A stretch of DNA of 41,912 nt. Source: CAYRYU01 sp964428355 (GTDB lineage Bacteria > Muiribacteriota > Ozemobacteria > Ozemobacterales > Ozemobacteraceae). Every line of letters starts with the position of its first letter. The first letter of the stretch is position 1. The notes below the pieces were generated by a model. It made no database searches. It was not told the DNA's origin and was given only the letters and a program-made list of their open reading frames with translations. The stretch lies in the NCBI GenBank assembly GCA_964428355.1, contig CAYRYU010000060.1:1-41912 (forward strand). The letters are read 5' to 3'. This document shows positions 14,488-22,917 of the stretch, piece after piece. The position numbers and the translations under genes are program-made.

Positions 14488-16998
14488 ATGGATCAGAGCC
14501 CGAAAATCTGCACCCGATGCCAACAAGCCAACTTCCCCATCGCGGAGTTCTGCCGGCATTGCGGTGAGCCCATCCTGGATCTGGGCTCTCTCTCGAGGGC
14601 TTCCTTCATCGCCCGGATGAGCGGCCACATCGCGGACGGCCTGGTCTGGATCGGCGATGAATTCCGCCGGTGGTGGGAGATAGGCCGAATTACCGTGGAA
14701 CTCAAGAACCTGATGAGGAAGCGGAGCCGCCTCCTCAAGGGCCTCGGGCGATCGGATTCCCAGGGCCTCGCCGAGCTTTCCCCCAAGGACCGGGAGGAGC
14801 TGATGGGCTTCTCCGAAGCGATCTCACGCCTCTCGAGCCGGGACGAGTATCTCAGGAAGAGGAGCTGGGGCCTTGCTCCGGAGTTGCTTCTCCTGACAGT
14901 CGTCCTGGCCTTCGTTGCAGGGATCCTCTGGATCCGTCCCCGCTTGCCCGGGGCGATCGTTTCCTCCGCTCCCGCGGTCTCATTCCAGGGTGAAATCAAA
15001 CAGGCCGCTGAGATCTCGATCACGGGCCACTCAGTTGTTACATCCGCCGCCTGGTGGCAGGGGCGCCTGTATGTCGGCGGCGACGGAGGTCTCACCGTGG
15101 TCGATCCCGGAACCGGGGTGGCCACCCAGGTCGCAGGCCTTCCGGCCGGGTTCTTCGTCCGGCATCTTCACGATGATGGGCAACGGCTGCTGATCGCGGG
15201 TTTCGGCGGGATCTATTCCCTCGACCAGTCTTTCCTCCGGCCGCTCTACGAGGGCGCGAGGCTTCCCGTCGATCTTGTCAACCGGATCGCCGCGGTCAAG
15301 GACGGCGGTCACCTCATCGGAACGGTCGGCCACGGCCTCCTGAAGGGGAACGGGGACGTCGCCTATGTCATCCTCGGAACCCAGGGTCTCACCCTTCGCG
15401 GCTTCGAGTGGCTCGATGGAGAGCTCTGGCTGCTCCATGAGCGAGGACTGCTCAAGGGGGACGGGACGACCTTCACGCCCGTTTCGCTCCAGGTTTTTTC
15501 CGGAAAAGACCTGACCTCTCTTGCCGTCGAGAACTCCACGATTTTCATCGGGTCCAACGACGGCGTGATCGCGGGCTACAAGAACGGGCGGGATTGGGTC
15601 TGGACGCCTATCTCACCGGGACGTCCGAAAAGGGTGACCAACCTCGTCGTCTCCCAGGGAACCCTCCTCGTCTGCTCGGAGGAAGGATTTTTCCGATACC
15701 GGAACGGCGTGTTCGACGAGATCTCGGGCGGCCAGAACCAGTCGGTTGCGGCCCCCGGACCCATCTTCCTGGCGACCGCGGGTCCCAGAAGCGTGAAGCT
15801 CTTCCGTCTTGCCCCGTCCCAGGGCGGCTCCGAAGTCGCCGCTCCGGCAATCCCGACCGTCGGAACGTACGCTTCCCCGGTTCCGTTAACCGGCCCGGTG
15901 GGGTTTACCGGCCCGGTGGGGTTTACCGGCCCGGTGGGGTTTACCGGCCCGGCTCCAGCGCCCATCTCGCAGGGGAGTCCGATCGGTCAGACACCCGCTC
16001 CAGCAGTTTCGGCCGCCCCTTCCCCCGCCCCTCTGCCTGCTCCGCAGGTTTTCTCGTCGTCACAACAACCCCAGGCACCCTCTCCTGCTGCGGTTCCCCC
16101 GTTCTCGGCCCCCGTTCCCCCTGCGCCGCAGGTTTCGGGGCCGCCCGACCCGGTTTTTGGGACTGTTCCGCTGCCCACCATGCTGACCGGTCCCTTCCTT
16201 TCGAGTCTGGCCTGGGATGGAGGGCGCTTATGGGTTGGAACCACCAATGGCGGGTTGTTTTCCTTCCAGGACGGCCAATGGAAAACCCGCAACAAGGAGA
16301 CCGGGACCCTGGCCGACAACCAGGTAGTCGCCCTCTGGACTTTCCAGGGCAAGACCTTCCTCTACTCCTGGATCATGGGAATCCTTTCGCTCGATGGACC
16401 CCAGCCCTCCGTCCTTCTCGGGCCCGACAAGATCGACGGTCTGCTCTCCATGGCCTGGATGCCCTCTTCCCCCATGTTCCTTTTCCGCGGTGGACATGTG
16501 AAGAAACTCGGGACCGGCGGGACTCTCGAGAACTTCAGCCGTATTCCCGAGGACTTCTTCAATACCGCCCGCCACATCCAGGTGGTCAACCAGCAGCCGG
16601 TCGTCGTGACCGATCCTGGAGTCCTTTCCCTGAACGACCTGGGCAGGTGGGTGGTGACATTCTTCACCGATCGCCGGCCGGATTCGAGGGCGGTCTTCTC
16701 GACCGTTTCCCCGGATGGAAGGCTCTTTTCCGTCCTTTCCGACGGGCGGGTGTTCTCCTACTCGGCCCGGACAGTCCAGAAGATCGGTGATATCGGGCAA
16801 CCCCCCCGGGGAATCGCGTTCGACGAAACCCTCTGGGTGGCGGGAACGACACGGGTCTTTCGCCTGTCCGGAACCTCCCTGACCGAAGTCGGTCCCCCCG
16901 TGGATTCGGGAATTCTCGGTATCCAGCCGGTTTCCTCCCGAAGGGCGCTCCTTGTGGCGACGAACGGAGGCCTCAAGACCTTCCCCCTGGACAGGTAA
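14488..16998 (+). CDS. Zinc-ribbon, single-membrane-span, beta-propeller-like protein
   Basis: 836 residues, last gene of the operon, with AGGAGGAAC directly before ATG 14488. An N-terminal zinc ribbon has Cys8, Cys11, Cys22 and Cys25. A basic/helical segment follows, then one hydrophobic span near 131-150 (PELLLLTVVLAFVAGILWIR). The rest is probably outside the cytoplasm: repeated short blades such as WWQGRLYVGGDGGLTVVD, LAWDGGRLWVGTTNGGLFSF and ALWTFQGKTFLYSW, as in two-component-regulator-type propellers. Between two propeller halves is a Pro/Ala/Ser-rich linker containing three perfect TGPVGF repeats. No catalytic residues are recognised. The layout (cytoplasmic ribbon, external propeller) suggests a sensor or scaffold, but that is inference. 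Confidence 0.75.
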   Translation: MDQSPKICTRCQQANFPIAEFCRHCGEPILDLGSLSRASFIARMSGHIADGLVWIGDEFRRWWEIGRITVELKNLMRKRSRLLKGLGRSDSQGLAELSPKDREELMGFSEAISRLSSRDEYLRKRSWGLAPELLLLTVVLAFVAGILWIRPRLPGAIVSSAPAVSFQGEIKQAAEISITGHSVVTSAAWWQGRLYVGGDGGLTVVDPGTGVATQVAGLPAGFFVRHLHDDGQRLLIAGFGGIYSLDQSFLRPLYEGARLPVDLVNRIAAVKDGGHLIGTVGHGLLKGNGDVAYVILGTQGLTLRGFEWLDGELWLLHERGLLKGDGTTFTPVSLQVFSGKDLTSLAVENSTIFIGSNDGVIAGYKNGRDWVWTPISPGRPKRVTNLVVSQGTLLVCSEEGFFRYRNGVFDEISGGQNQSVAAPGPIFLATAGPRSVKLFRLAPSQGGSEVAAPAIPTVGTYASPVPLTGPVGFTGPVGFTGPVGFTGPAPAPISQGSPIGQTPAPAVSAAPSPAPLPAPQVFSSSQQPQAPSPAAVPPFSAPVPPAPQVSGPPDPVFGTVPLPTMLTGPFLSSLAWDGGRLWVGTTNGGLFSFQDGQWKTRNKETGTLADNQVVALWTFQGKTFLYSWIMGILSLDGPQPSVLLGPDKIDGLLSMAWMPSSPMFLFRGGHVKKLGTGGTLENFSRIPEDFFNTARHIQVVNQQPVVVTDPGVLSLNDLGRWVVTFFTDRRPDSRAVFSTVSPDGRLFSVLSDGRVFSYSARTVQKIGDIGQPPRGIAFDETLWVAGTTRVFRLSGTSLTEVGPPVDSGILGIQPVSSRRALLVATNGGLKTFPLDR
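15889..15951 (+). repeat. 18-base in-frame tandem repeat
   Basis: Three identical units of ACCGGCCCGGTGGGGTTT (15889-15906, 15907-15924, 15925-15942) plus a partial fourth. They encode TGPVGF three times and then TGP in the linker of the propeller protein. A copy-number change would keep the frame. Confidence 0.9.
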
Positions 16999-17014
16999 CC
17001 CGGACCCGAATGAA

Positions 17015-17044
17015 TTCAGGTTTTCTTTCCGATCTTCCGATAAT
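17015..17044 (+). promoter_or_regulatory. Weak promoter candidate before the cysteine-rich gene
   Basis: TTCAGG at 17015-17020 and GATAAT at 17039-17044 have an 18-base spacer. It lies in the 104-base gap after the propeller gene and could start the two-gene unit at 17103-18272. The match is moderate only. Confidence 0.3.
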
Positions 17045-17102
17045 TCGTTGGAAATCCCCTGGATCAGGGGCCTTCCGATGAAAAGGCGGGTGGAAAAAAG
17101 GA

Positions 17103-17459
17103 ATGGCTGAAGAATATCTCCCTGTTTTCGCCGAAGAAATTTTCATAGTCAATCTTTACGGCACGGACGAGGAGATCGAGGAGTTCAACCTCCTCATGCA
17201 GAGTGCCAATGTCGAGAAGAGCCTCATGTCGATGGCTCTCATCATCGAGGAGATCAAGCGGAAGAATTTTCTGAAGATGAACTGGCATTGCTGCTGGCGG
17301 TGCAAGTATTTTCCCACCTGCAAGATCAACTGGTACCGCGGGGAGCGGAATTTCGACAAGAGGAACTGTTGCACCTACTGCCAGAATTTTTGGGATTGCC
17401 ATAAACAGTTTTGCGAAACCGTCCGAAAGAAGGGGGAGGACGGCAGGAAGGACCCCTGA
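17103..17459 (+). CDS. Small cysteine-rich protein with two CCx2Cx5C motifs
   Basis: 118 residues, no family recognised. The first ~58 residues look helical and acidic (EEYLPVFAEEIFIVNLYG, EEIEEFNLLMQ, MALIIEEIKRK). Then come two similar cysteine blocks: HCCWRCKYFPTC (Cys63, 64, 67, 73) and NCCTYCQNFWDC (Cys89, 90, 93, 99), plus Cys104. The even spacing suggests a metal site or an Fe-S cluster rather than random cysteines. No signal peptide is seen, so it is probably cytoplasmic. The ribosome binding site is poor (AAGGA touches ATG 17103), so the exact start is uncertain. The barrel-like gene follows after 36 bases. Confidence 0.7.
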   Translation: MAEEYLPVFAEEIFIVNLYGTDEEIEEFNLLMQSANVEKSLMSMALIIEEIKRKNFLKMNWHCCWRCKYFPTCKINWYRGERNFDKRNCCTYCQNFWDCHKQFCETVRKKGEDGRKDP

Positions 17460-17495
17460 TACTCCCGCCGGGCCAAATCGGAGCGAGGGTTGGTT

Positions 17496-18272
17496 ATGTC
17501 GGGCAGGTTTCCCCCCCTAGGAAGAGTTTCCCGGGTTCGAGGTCCCATCCTGTTTCTGACGATGCTGGGCCTTCTGGTACTTCCCAACCTTCCCGCCCGG
17601 GCGGACCTTACGTTCACCGGGGCTTCCGGCTTCATCACCGTTCCCTCCCACACCACGATCAGGGCCAGGGAGTTCGAGTTCGCGGCCCACACCCGGATGT
17701 TCCACATCCAGAAAACGGACAAGGAAAAGTTCCTGACGAACCTGGCGATGGGTTTTTCCCCGGTCAGGGACTTCGAAATCGGGGTTCAAAAGGCGATTGA
17801 CTCGCGCAGGGCGGGTTCGGATTTCGATCCTGATCCGACGGTCAATTTCAAGTTGCGTCTTCCCTCCATGGGGACCGGTCAGTTCTCGGAATGTGCCCTG
17901 GGGATGATTTTCGACACCAATCAGAACAACTACCATTCACTCTACTTTTCCGTGGGTGGGTGCGGAGTTGCCTGGAACTTCGGAGGAAACCCCGGGTTCG
18001 GAACCGCGAATTTCGGATCATGGGACCGGCAAAGAAAGGAACCCAAATCCCTCTGTTTCATCGTGGGGGGGGAATATCCCCAGCCCAAGCCGGGGGAGAG
18101 GGGTTATCGGCACCATTACCTTCTCGACTACAACGGCGACATGATCTCCCTTGGGTGGCGGTTCAAGTCCCACAGGGGTTTCTGGATCGATGCCGGCTGG
18201 CAATCGAAGAGCAGCTACACGGATCTTTACGACTATCACCCTGTTTTCATGGGACTCGGCGCAATCTTCTGA
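17496..18272 (+). CDS. Exported, probably outer-membrane barrel-like protein
   Basis: 258 residues from ATG 17496, preferred over TTG 17490 because GAGGG lies about six bases upstream. A basic start and hydrophobic core (ILFLTMLGLLVLPNLPARA) make a signal peptide cleaved near ARADL. The mature N terminus DLTFTGASGFITVPSHTTIRARE resembles the opening of YjbH/PorV-like beta barrels (TGxxGxIxxPSA). Alternating hydrophobic and aromatic strands continue to the C terminus, which ends in FMGLGAIF with a terminal aromatic residue, as is common in outer-membrane barrels. Function is unknown. A hairpin follows directly after the stop. Confidence 0.65.
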   Translation: MSGRFPPLGRVSRVRGPILFLTMLGLLVLPNLPARADLTFTGASGFITVPSHTTIRAREFEFAAHTRMFHIQKTDKEKFLTNLAMGFSPVRDFEIGVQKAIDSRRAGSDFDPDPTVNFKLRLPSMGTGQFSECALGMIFDTNQNNYHSLYFSVGGCGVAWNFGGNPGFGTANFGSWDRQRKEPKSLCFIVGGEYPQPKPGERGYRHHYLLDYNGDMISLGWRFKSHRGFWIDAGWQSKSSYTDLYDYHPVFMGLGAIF

Positions 18273-18274
18273 GT

Positions 18275-18297
18275 CGGGCTTTTCCAAAAGCCCGATT
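18275..18297 (+). terminator. Possible terminator after the barrel-like gene
   Basis: CGGGCTTTT at 18275-18283 pairs with AAAAGCCCG at 18286-18294 over a two-base loop. Only a short T run follows (ATTTC), so termination may be weak. Confidence 0.45.
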
Positions 18298-18438
18298 TCA
18301 AACGGTGGTCCTGCGGTTGTCCCGGAAAATCCCCAAAACGGATCCAAACGATGATTGACCTGCCTCGTGGTGTCTTTGTGGTGTTTTCTTCCAATAGATC
18401 CTGGGGTATCACTTTTTTGGGCGGGGTACTGTTCGGTG

Positions 18439-18447
18439 TGATATCAT
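18439..18447 (+). promoter_or_regulatory. Predicted extended -10 promoter for glgB
   Basis: TGATATCAT at 18439-18447 is an extended -10. TTGGGC at 18417-18422 is a poor -35 with a 19-base spacer. The downstream TATCATTGTCCG string is identical to that in front of the gene at 22959. Confidence 0.45.
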
Positions 18448-18478
18448 TGTCCGGAAAAATCCCCCTTGGAGGAAAGCA

Positions 18479-20698
18479 ATGGAAAAACTCGTCACCGACG
18501 ATGTCATCAATGCGATCATAAATACCGACCATCACGATCCGTTCCAGGTTCTGGGCGCTCACCTCGCGGATTCCAAGGGGAAGAAAGTGGTGGTCATGAG
18601 GGCTTTCCTCCCCGATGCGACCTGCGCCCAGGTCGTCGATATCCGGAACGGGGAGCGGTTTCCCATGAAAAAGCTGCACGACGCGGGCTTTTTCGAGGGG
18701 ATAATCCCCTCCCGGACCGAGGTTTTCCCCTACCGCATCGGAACCGAGTATCCGAACGGCGCGACGGCCGAATTCTTCGACTCCTACTCGTTCATGCCCA
18801 CACTTGGCGAAATGGACCTGTACCTGTTCAACGAGGGAAACCATCATTCCATCTACGAAAAGCTGGGAGCCCATTCGGGAATAACCCGCTACTTCGACAT
18901 GAACCTCGGGGGAGTTGGTTTCGCGGTCTGGGCCCCCAATGCCAAGCGCGTCAGCGTGGTAGGGGATTTCAACCAATGGGACGGCCGCCGTCATGTGATG
19001 AGGTCCCTGGGTTCCTCGGGAATCTGGGAGATCTTCGTCCCCGGTCTCCAGCTCGGCCAGAACTACAAGTTCGAGATCAAGACCAAGAGCGGCGCGATGA
19101 TGGAAAAATGCGACCCGTTCGCCTTCTACGCCGAGGTCCGTCCCAAGACCGCGAGCAAGATATACGACATTTCCGGGTACCATTGGGGAGACCAGGAATG
19201 GATCTCCAAGCGCCCTTCAAAGTCCTGGCGAAAGGAACCCATCTCGATCTACGAATGCCACCTCGGCTCATTCATGCGGGTCTGGGAGGAAGGCAACCGG
19301 TTCCTGACCTATAAGGAGCTCGCCCACAAGATCGCGGATTACGTGAAGAAAGCCGGGTATACGCACGTGGAGCTTCTTCCGGTCTCCGAACACCCGCTCG
19401 ACATTTCCTGGGGTTACCAGGTGACCGGGTATTTCGCGCCCACCAGCCGGTTCGGGAGTCCGAAGGATTTCATGTATTTCGTTGATCACCTGCACAAGAA
19501 CGGGATCGGAGTGATACTCGACTGGGTTCCCGCCCATTTCCCCAAGGATGCCCATAGCCTGGCCCGGTTCGATGGAACCGCCCTTTTCGAACATTCCGAC
19601 CCCCGGTTGGGGGAGCACAAGGACTGGTCCACCTTCATTTTCAATTTCGGCCGCAACGAGGTCAAGAACTTCCTCATCAGCAACGCCCTTTTCTGGCTAG
19701 ACAAGTATCACATCGACGGGCTCAGGGTCGATGCGGTTGCTTCGATGCTGTATCTGGACTACTCCAGGCAGCCCGGCGAATGGATTCCCAACCGGTTCGG
19801 GGGCCGCGAGAACCTCGAGGCGATCGAGTTCATGAAATACCTCAACAGCATCGCGTACCAGAAGTTCCCGGGGATCCTTATGCTTGCCGAGGAGTCCACC
19901 GCTTTTCCCGGCGTCAGCAAGCCCTGCGACCTCGGCGGGCTGGGCTTCGGGTTCAAGTGGAACATGGGCTGGATGCACGACACCCTGGATTATTTCACCA
20001 AGGACCCGATCTACCGCAAGTATCATCACAACATGCTGACCTTTCCCCTGGTGTATGCCTTCCACGAGAACTTCGTCTCGGTCCTGTCTCACGACGAGAT
20101 CGTTCACGGAAAGGGCTCGATGATCAACAAGATGCCGGGGGATTTCTGGCAGAAGTTCGCAAACCTCAGGCTGCTCTACTCGTTCATGTGGAGTATGCCC
20201 GGGAAGAAGCTCGTCTTCATGGGATCCGACATTGGGCAGTGGAACGAATGGAACTGCAACCAGAGCCTCGACTGGCATCTTCTGGGTTTCGAATCCCACA
20301 GCGGGCTCCAGCGTCTCGTGTCACACCTCAACTTCTTGTACAGGTCGGAGCCCGCGCTTCACCAGCTTGACCTGGAGCAGGACGGGTTCGAGTGGATCGA
20401 TTTCGAGAACGGCGACGACAGCCTCATCAGCTGGATCCGGAAAGGAAGCGATCCCAACGAGCGGATGGTCTTCATCGCGAACTTCACCCCGGTTCCTCGG
20501 TTGGACTACCGCGTTGGGGTTCCCCGGATGGGGTTCTACAAGGAAGTCCTGAACTCCGATTCGGCGATGTACTTCGGTTCGAACATCGGGAACTGGGGCG
20601 GAGTCTGGGCGGAGCAGCAGGACTGGCAGAATCGGCCGTTCTCGATCCGCATCAACCTCCCCCCGCTCGCAATGATCGGGTTGAAACTGGTCCCCTGA
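18479..20698 (+). CDS. glgB: 1,4-alpha-glucan branching enzyme
   Basis: Cytoplasmic GH13 enzyme that makes alpha-1,6 branches in glycogen. 739 residues, standard length, with GGAGGAAA before ATG 18479. An N-terminal carbohydrate-binding-like region comes first (HHDPFQVLGAHL). The CBM48 segment follows (GVGFAVWAPNAKRVSVVGDFNQWDG), then the catalytic barrel. Catalytic residues are Asp418 in GLRVDAVAS, Glu471 in LAEESTAFPG and Asp539 in LSHDEIVHGKG, with the same spacing as known bacterial GlgB. No other glycogen gene (glgC, glgA, glgP) lies in the window. It has its own promoter and converges with dxs. Confidence 0.97.
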   Translation: MEKLVTDDVINAIINTDHHDPFQVLGAHLADSKGKKVVVMRAFLPDATCAQVVDIRNGERFPMKKLHDAGFFEGIIPSRTEVFPYRIGTEYPNGATAEFFDSYSFMPTLGEMDLYLFNEGNHHSIYEKLGAHSGITRYFDMNLGGVGFAVWAPNAKRVSVVGDFNQWDGRRHVMRSLGSSGIWEIFVPGLQLGQNYKFEIKTKSGAMMEKCDPFAFYAEVRPKTASKIYDISGYHWGDQEWISKRPSKSWRKEPISIYECHLGSFMRVWEEGNRFLTYKELAHKIADYVKKAGYTHVELLPVSEHPLDISWGYQVTGYFAPTSRFGSPKDFMYFVDHLHKNGIGVILDWVPAHFPKDAHSLARFDGTALFEHSDPRLGEHKDWSTFIFNFGRNEVKNFLISNALFWLDKYHIDGLRVDAVASMLYLDYSRQPGEWIPNRFGGRENLEAIEFMKYLNSIAYQKFPGILMLAEESTAFPGVSKPCDLGGLGFGFKWNMGWMHDTLDYFTKDPIYRKYHHNMLTFPLVYAFHENFVSVLSHDEIVHGKGSMINKMPGDFWQKFANLRLLYSFMWSMPGKKLVFMGSDIGQWNEWNCNQSLDWHLLGFESHSGLQRLVSHLNFLYRSEPALHQLDLEQDGFEWIDFENGDDSLISWIRKGSDPNERMVFIANFTPVPRLDYRVGVPRMGFYKEVLNSDSAMYFGSNIGNWGGVWAEQQDWQNRPFSIRINLPPLAMIGLKLVP

Positions 20699-20722
20699 AG
20701 TCGAGCTGATTCCCTTCTTGTA

Positions 20723-20747
20723 CTGACCGCGGCCGTTTGGCGGTCAG
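20723..20747. repeat. Hairpin downstream of glgB
   Basis: CTGACCGC at 20723-20730 pairs perfectly with GCGGTCAG at 20740-20747. No T run follows, so it is not a clear intrinsic terminator; it precedes the larger inverted repeat. Confidence 0.5.
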
Positions 20748-20760
20748 GCAGGAAGGATTT

Positions 20761-20830
20761 GCCACAGAGCGCACAGAGTCCACAGAGCCGGTTTTGTTCT
20801 TTTCTCTTTGTTCTGGGTGATCTCTGTGGC
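20761..20830. repeat. Imperfect inverted repeat of the CACAGAG type between converging genes
   Basis: The arm at 20761-20787, starting GCCACAGAGCGCACAGAG, pairs with 20804-20830, ending CTCTGTGGC. 20 of 27 positions match. The centre is T-rich (GTTTTGTTCTTTTCT). It lies between the glgB and dxs stops and may act as a two-way terminator. Confidence 0.7.
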
Positions 20831-20867
20831 CAAGGATCTCGGTTCCCTAAGGGTCGTTCTTCGACCC

Positions 20868-22766
20868 CTAGCGGACGGCGTGAAGGGTGAATGACGCGGG
20901 GAGCCATTCCTGGATCCTGGTGCTGATCCCGGTTGCGTCGAGGCCCAGCAGAGCCCGGAGCTCGCGCGGGGTTCCCTGGGGTGCGAACTCGTCCTTCCCC
21001 CCGATGCGTAGGAGCCGGGGGCTGTAGCCCAGATCGGTGGCCAACTCCAGGATTGCGCTTCCGAAACCGCCGGGGAGGTTTCCCTCCTCGACCGTCACGA
21101 TGGGGATCCTCTTGCGCAGGTGCGTTTCCAGCAGCGCGCGGTCGAGAGGCTTTATGAACCTCGGGTTCACCACGATCGGGTGGATCCCGTGCCGGGCAAG
21201 GTTTTCCGCGGCTTCCAGGGCCGGGAAAAGGGAATTCCCGATCGCCCAGATCGCGAGATTCGAACCTTCACGGCAGATCTCCGCGCGTCCCATGAAAATC
21301 GGTTCGGAAATGCTGCTCAGGTCAACCCCGGAGCCTGCCCCTCGGGGAAAGCGTATTGCGACAGGCCCCCGCTGCTTGACCGCGAACTTGAGCATCCACC
21401 TGAGTTCACCCTCGTCCTTGGGTGCCATGACCGTCAGGTGTGGTACCATCCGTAAAAAGGAGATATCGAACATCCCGTGGTGGGTGGGGCCATCTTCTCC
21501 AACGAGCCCTGACCGGTCGAGGGCGAAGACGACCGGGAGCCCCATCAGGCAGACATCGTGGATGATCTGGTCGAAAGCCCTCTGGAGAAAGGTTGAATAG
21601 ATGGCGACGACAGGGTGGAGGCCGCCCTTGGCCATCCCTGCGGCGAAAGTGACGGCGTGCTGTTCCGCGATTCCCACGTCGAAGAAGCGGGTGGGGAATG
21701 CGTGGCTGAATGCGTCGAGCCCGGTTCCCTCCTTCATCGCCGCCGTGATGGCAACCACGGAGGGGTCCTCCTTCCCGATCTCGACCATGGTCTGGCCGAA
21801 AATTGCCGTGTAGGACGGGGTCGAGGCATCCTTCTTAACTTCCCCGGTGGTGATCTCGAAAGGGCCCACCCCGTGGAAAAGCGGAAGGTGGTCCTTCGCG
21901 GGTTCGTAGCCCCGCCCCTTCTCGGTGAGAACGTGGACCAGAACCGGTCCGCGCCGGTCGCGGGCGGACGACAGGGTCTTTTCCAGAAGTGGGATGTCGT
22001 ACCCGTTGATGGGCCCGAGATACTTGAACCCGAACTCCTCGAAGAGCATCCCGGGAGTGAGGAGATACTTCAGACTTCCCTCGATGCGTGCAAGGAGGCT
22101 GAACAGCTTGGAGCCGAACCCCGGGATCTGTTTGACGACGTGTTCGAGATACTCCTTGGGATTGATGAAATAAGGCTCGAGACGGATCTTGTGGAGATAC
22201 CGGGACATCGCTCCCACGTTGGGCGAGATCGACATCTCGTTGTCGTTGAGGACGATCACCATGTCCGTCTTGTTGTGGCCCGCGTGGTTCAAGGCCTCGA
22301 ACGCCATTCCCCCGGTCATTGCCCCGTCCCCGATCACGACAACGAGCCGATGGTTCTGTTCCAGCCGGTCACGCGCGATCGCCAACCCGAGGGCCGCCGA
22401 AATCGAGGTCGAACTATGCCCGGTATCGAACGCGTCGTGTTCGCTCTCGGTGACCTTGGGAAAACCGCTGATCCCTCCATAGGTGCGGAGGGTGGGGAAA
22501 ACCGAGATCCGGCCCGTGATCATCTTGTGGACGTAACACTGGTGTCCCACGTCGAAGATGATCCGGTCGCGGGGGGAGTCGAAGACCCGGTGGATCGCCA
22601 ATGTCAGTTCGACGATCCCGAGGTTGCTGGCGAGATGGCCCCCGTTCCGGGAGACGACCTGTATAACCCTCTCCCGGATCTGGGAACTCAGATCCTGAAG
22701 GTTTTCGATCGAGAGATCTTTGAGATCTTCGGGCGATTTGATACGGTCGAGCAGTTTCAACTCCAT
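20868..22766 (-). CDS. dxs: 1-deoxy-D-xylulose-5-phosphate synthase
   Basis: First step of the MEP isoprenoid pathway: thiamine-diphosphate-dependent condensation of pyruvate and glyceraldehyde 3-phosphate. 632 residues from ATG 22766 (MELKLLDRIKSPEDLKDLS). Open frame extends upstream, but a promoter -10 at 22816-22821 would lie inside any longer version, and AAGGTCAGG precedes this ATG. Motifs are HDAFDTGHSSTSISAALG, the ThDP motif GDGAMTGGMAFEALNHAG continuing to NDNEMSISPNVG, the catalytic Glu in VGIAEQHAVTFAAG, and LDRSGLVGEDGPTHHG. It stands alone. A six-base hairpin (20851-20867) sits directly after the stop on its strand. Confidence 0.97.
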   Translation of the reverse strand: MELKLLDRIKSPEDLKDLSIENLQDLSSQIRERVIQVVSRNGGHLASNLGIVELTLAIHRVFDSPRDRIIFDVGHQCYVHKMITGRISVFPTLRTYGGISGFPKVTESEHDAFDTGHSSTSISAALGLAIARDRLEQNHRLVVVIGDGAMTGGMAFEALNHAGHNKTDMVIVLNDNEMSISPNVGAMSRYLHKIRLEPYFINPKEYLEHVVKQIPGFGSKLFSLLARIEGSLKYLLTPGMLFEEFGFKYLGPINGYDIPLLEKTLSSARDRRGPVLVHVLTEKGRGYEPAKDHLPLFHGVGPFEITTGEVKKDASTPSYTAIFGQTMVEIGKEDPSVVAITAAMKEGTGLDAFSHAFPTRFFDVGIAEQHAVTFAAGMAKGGLHPVVAIYSTFLQRAFDQIIHDVCLMGLPVVFALDRSGLVGEDGPTHHGMFDISFLRMVPHLTVMAPKDEGELRWMLKFAVKQRGPVAIRFPRGAGSGVDLSSISEPIFMGRAEICREGSNLAIWAIGNSLFPALEAAENLARHGIHPIVVNPRFIKPLDRALLETHLRKRIPIVTVEEGNLPGGFGSAILELATDLGYSPRLLRIGGKDEFAPQGTPRELRALLGLDATGISTRIQEWLPASFTLHAVR

Positions 22767-22815
22767 TACCTGACCTTCGCGCTGGTCCCCCATCCCGGGA
22801 AACGAAGTGGGGGAG

Positions 22816-22844
22816 ATTATACCACAGGCGGACGGATTGGGCAA
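22816..22844 (-). promoter_or_regulatory. Predicted promoter of dxs
   Basis: On the minus strand TTGCCC (22844-22839) and a perfect TATAAT (22821-22816) are 17 bases apart, and the -10 is extended by TGG. The predicted start point near 22809 gives a leader of about 43 bases. It is divergent from the promoter of the 22959 gene. Confidence 0.75.
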
Positions 22845-22887
22845 AACCGAGCGCGGCTCGAGGTTCCAACAGACAGCCCCTACCATA

Positions 22888-22917
22888 TTGCCCGGGACCG
22901 GGGCCTTTTGTTATCAT
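22888..22917 (+). promoter_or_regulatory. Predicted promoter of the FecR/TPR operon
   Basis: TTGCCC at 22888-22893 and TATCAT at 22912-22917 have an 18-base spacer, and TGT precedes the -10 (extended -10). The same -35 hexamer, TTGCCC, is used by the divergent dxs promoter. Confidence 0.6.

Noticed and set aside
17056..17070. Hairpin CCCCT-GGATC-AGGGG after the propeller gene, as terminator
   Set aside because: Short stem and no T run behind it.
20851..20867. Hairpin GGGTCG-CGACCC right after dxs, as a clear terminator
   Set aside because: Six-base stem without T run on the dxs strand; mentioned only as a possible aid.
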